A stretch of 64,000 bases of DNA from Beaufortia kweichowensis. Lineage: Eukaryota; Chordata; Actinopteri; Cypriniformes; Gastromyzontidae. Each line of letters opens with the position of its first letter. Position 1 is the first letter of the stretch. The notes beneath the pieces are model-generated. The model did not search any database. It was given only the letters and a program-made list of their open reading frames with translations, and was not told the origin of the DNA. The stretch is from assembly GCA_019155185.1 (NCBI GenBank), contig CM032809.1:8205200-8269199 (forward strand), in the 5' to 3' direction. Positions 62,054 through 64,000 of this stretch are shown here, one piece after another. The position numbers and the translations under genes were made by a program.

Positions 62054-63986
62054 TTAGTAACAGTACAAGGACGAAAGACCCACAGTAAGACCAATGAGAA
62101 AAAACATGCAGCCCAAAGTTAATTTGATGATTCTGCTGTCCAGACGGCTGGAGTCTGTGCATGAGGAAAAAATACACTTCACTACTCACAAATCATTAGT
62201 TCTTACAATGGCAAAATTGACTCATGCATGACTTTATTATTGACATAACAATAGATAGAGAAGACTGGACTTTCATAAAGTTTCCAACTTTTAATGATGA
62301 AATGAACTATATGAAATGCATTAACTAGGCAGAAACTTTGTCGTTTAATAGGCAGATACCTGTAAATTGCTTTTTGCTATAAAACAAAAAAAAGATAATT
62401 TGAAAAATGTCTTTGTGGTTTTGTGTTCATACAATGGATGTCAAAGTGGTTTTGATACCAACGTTCTTTAAAATATCTTCTCTTGTGTTCTGCAGAAGAA
62501 AGTCATACAGGTTTGTAATGACATGAGCGTGAATAAATGATGAAAGAATTTCCATTTTTTGGGTGAATATCCCCAATTCTTTGAGTTGAAAGGAAGCCGA
62601 TTGTTTGTTCTTGGCAAACAGATATAACAGTATTTGTAAACAGTTGTTATTTTTGTTGCACAGAATTCCCACATTTCCCCTGTAGCTTACCCCAGTGCAT
62701 GATGAGAGGTTTCTTCAGACTGCTGTGTTCCACCTGACGGCTCACTCTCATCCCTCTCTGAATCACCAGCTCCAGGTATGAATGCATCTGATAACTCCAA
62801 TCCCCATTATCCATGAATTCTGTAGAGGTCACGTCTTTAGTGACCTCTGATCCGTCTATAAGCCAAGTGACATTAATGGCCTGAGGATAGAAATGTGGCA
62901 TGTGGCACTCCAGTGTGGTCAGCTGACTATAACAAGCCTTCTCATTGGCGCGAACGGTCACATCGGGTGGGCACTGTTGCAAAAACCATTAGATAATTAC
63001 TTTTAATTTACATTTAGTAAATGTTAACCATCTCTTTTTTGTAAATAATTTCACCAAATGTAGGCAATTCTGTTTTTAGTTCTTCCTCCTTTAAAGCAGT
63101 GTGTACATAAATATATATTTTTAAAATGAAAATGCAAAGACAAAAAGACTTTCAATTCAACACGATAAAGAAAGATTTGGGTGCATTTACCCTGTCTTGT
63201 GCTGTTGATGTAGAATCTGGCATTAGCTCTGCACAGCGTGTCCAGTTCGTTTCGCCGTTGAGCCATCTTCCAGCTCTGATTGTTAAAACGTTTGCCGTTC
63301 CTGATCCCAAACTCATCAAAACCAACATACTTTCCTAGTCTTGAGTCATAAGTGCACAGAAGTCTCTGATTGAAAACCAGCTTTACTTTATAGATTATAT
63401 CAGATAAATCTTCTGTACCATATTCACATTCATCAATGTCCTGGATAAAAAGCTCTGGAGGAAACAAACACCACAGTTACACTAATAAGACTTTGTCTAT
63501 AACTGCATTTAGTATTAAGGACCAGTGACATCAGTTCTCAAAGAGAAAATTTGTAGTTCATATATTAGCTTACAAAATATATTAGCTTACTTACAAAAAG
63601 GGGGAAAATACATTCAATTGTTTATCAAAAGTTTTGGTCTGAAGTAACTTACAAGTACAGATATAAATTATTTTACAAAAACAGAAGCAATTTATCATGT
63701 AAGAACCAGCAGTTTTAGCATTTCCACAATACTGATTTAGAAAAAACTAGAGTAGTTAAAAAAGCTGAAGTACCTAGCTGTATTTATCCACAGAGAAGAG
63801 ATTTACTATGTCTAAAATGTTTGAACCTTTGGTTTGTCACTGTATAATGGTCATGTTATACTGGCCGTACAAGTCCATCTCGTCTTCCCACATCAGTAAC
63901 TTCTAAACTCACCTTCAGACGAAACACAGGACAAATACCACCAGGACAAATCCATGTGCAGGTCTGAGACTCACTGTTGTCCACAT
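62054..63986 (-). CDS. MHC class II beta-chain gene, divergent and possibly a pseudogene
   Basis: Class II beta chains pair with alpha chains to present peptides to CD4 T cells. Exons on the minus strand: leader 63913 to 63955 or 63986; beta-1 63191-63454 (starts ELFIQDIDECEYGTEDLSD, contains RFNNQSWKMAQRRNELDTLC and an NST glycosylation site; both beta-1 cysteines are present); beta-2 Ig domain 62691-62973 (CHMPHFYPQAINVTWLIDG, VEHSSLKKPLIMHWG); connecting peptide/TM/tail 62054-62154 (IIKLTLGCMFFLIGLTVGLS, ending SSLYCY). Anomalies: beta-2 measures 283 nt instead of 282 because of an extra C in TGCCCACCC near its start; the second Ig cysteine is Arg (RVSRQVEH where the family has a Cys before the QVEH/RVEH motif); the hydrophobic leader GFVLVVFVLCFV from the ATG at 63986 runs into a stop and is out of phase, while the in-phase ATG at 63955 gives a poor leader (MDLSWWYLSCVSSE). 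Confidence 0.88.
62458..62570. repeat. Fragment of a widespread cyprinid interspersed repeat
   Basis: Reads AAATATCTTCTCTTGTGTTC, TGCAGAAGAAAGTCATACAG, GTTTGTAATGACATGAGCGT, GAATAAATGATGAAAGAATT and TTTTGGGTGAAT in succession. From memory this is the terminal part of a DNA repeat present in very many copies in zebrafish and carp. It lies in the intron between the beta-2 and transmembrane exons and explains the 81-codon open frame there. Confidence 0.7.
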
Positions 63987-64000
63987 CTCTGCAGTTTTAT

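Noticed and set aside
62427..62674. 81-codon minus-strand frame in the class II intron
   Set aside because: Lies over a fragment of a highly repeated cyprinid element, not a gene.

Overview
The window is nuclear DNA of a bony fish, most likely a cyprinid or close relative. It is AT-rich, its genes are cut into many exons with GT-AG introns, and it carries repeats that I recognise as common in cyprinid genomes (tRNA-derived SINE fragments, TA- and TTAA-flanked MITEs, a Tc1-like remnant, long CT/GA microsatellites). There is no bacterial, organellar, viral or CRISPR sequence. Species and chromosome are inferred from pattern memory, not from a search.

Layout, left to right: ccdc127 (minus, 224-1362) stands head to head with sdha (plus, 2068-6994) across a short GC-rich promoter that holds an NRF-1-type site. 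Next is rxrb (plus, about 8050-16299), a retinoid X receptor. After it come about 11.5 kb with no gene I can support. col11a2 (plus, 27819-56132) follows, with 64 constitutive and 2 probably alternative coding exons. hsd17b8 (minus, 57914-60444) converges on it. At the right edge is an MHC class II beta-chain gene (minus, 62054 to about 63986). rxrb, col11a2 and hsd17b8 are neighbours in the human extended class II MHC region, so a class II gene beside them is the main genomic-context observation here.

The genes do not form one pathway. sdha is a mitochondrial respiratory flavoprotein. hsd17b8 is a mitochondrial short-chain dehydrogenase of fatty-acid synthesis. rxrb is a nuclear receptor. 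col11a2 is a fibrillar collagen of cartilage. The class II gene belongs to antigen presentation. What joins them is ancestral linkage.

The most striking structure is inside rxrb. Two in-frame microexons (24 nt at 11863-11886 and 42 nt at 15090-15131) look like partial tandem copies of neighbouring rxrb exons, and they would lengthen the hinge and the ligand-binding domain. A third, unrelated 27-nt candidate lies at 10450-10476.

Exon-by-exon phase accounting closes exactly for sdha, ccdc127 and hsd17b8, but fails by one small indel each in rxrb (2 nt), col11a2 exon 2 (1 nt) and MHC class II exon 3 (1 nt). Three such indels in one window point to residual assembly errors. The class II gene also has a Cys-to-Arg change at its Ig disulfide and a leader problem, so it may be genuinely decaying.
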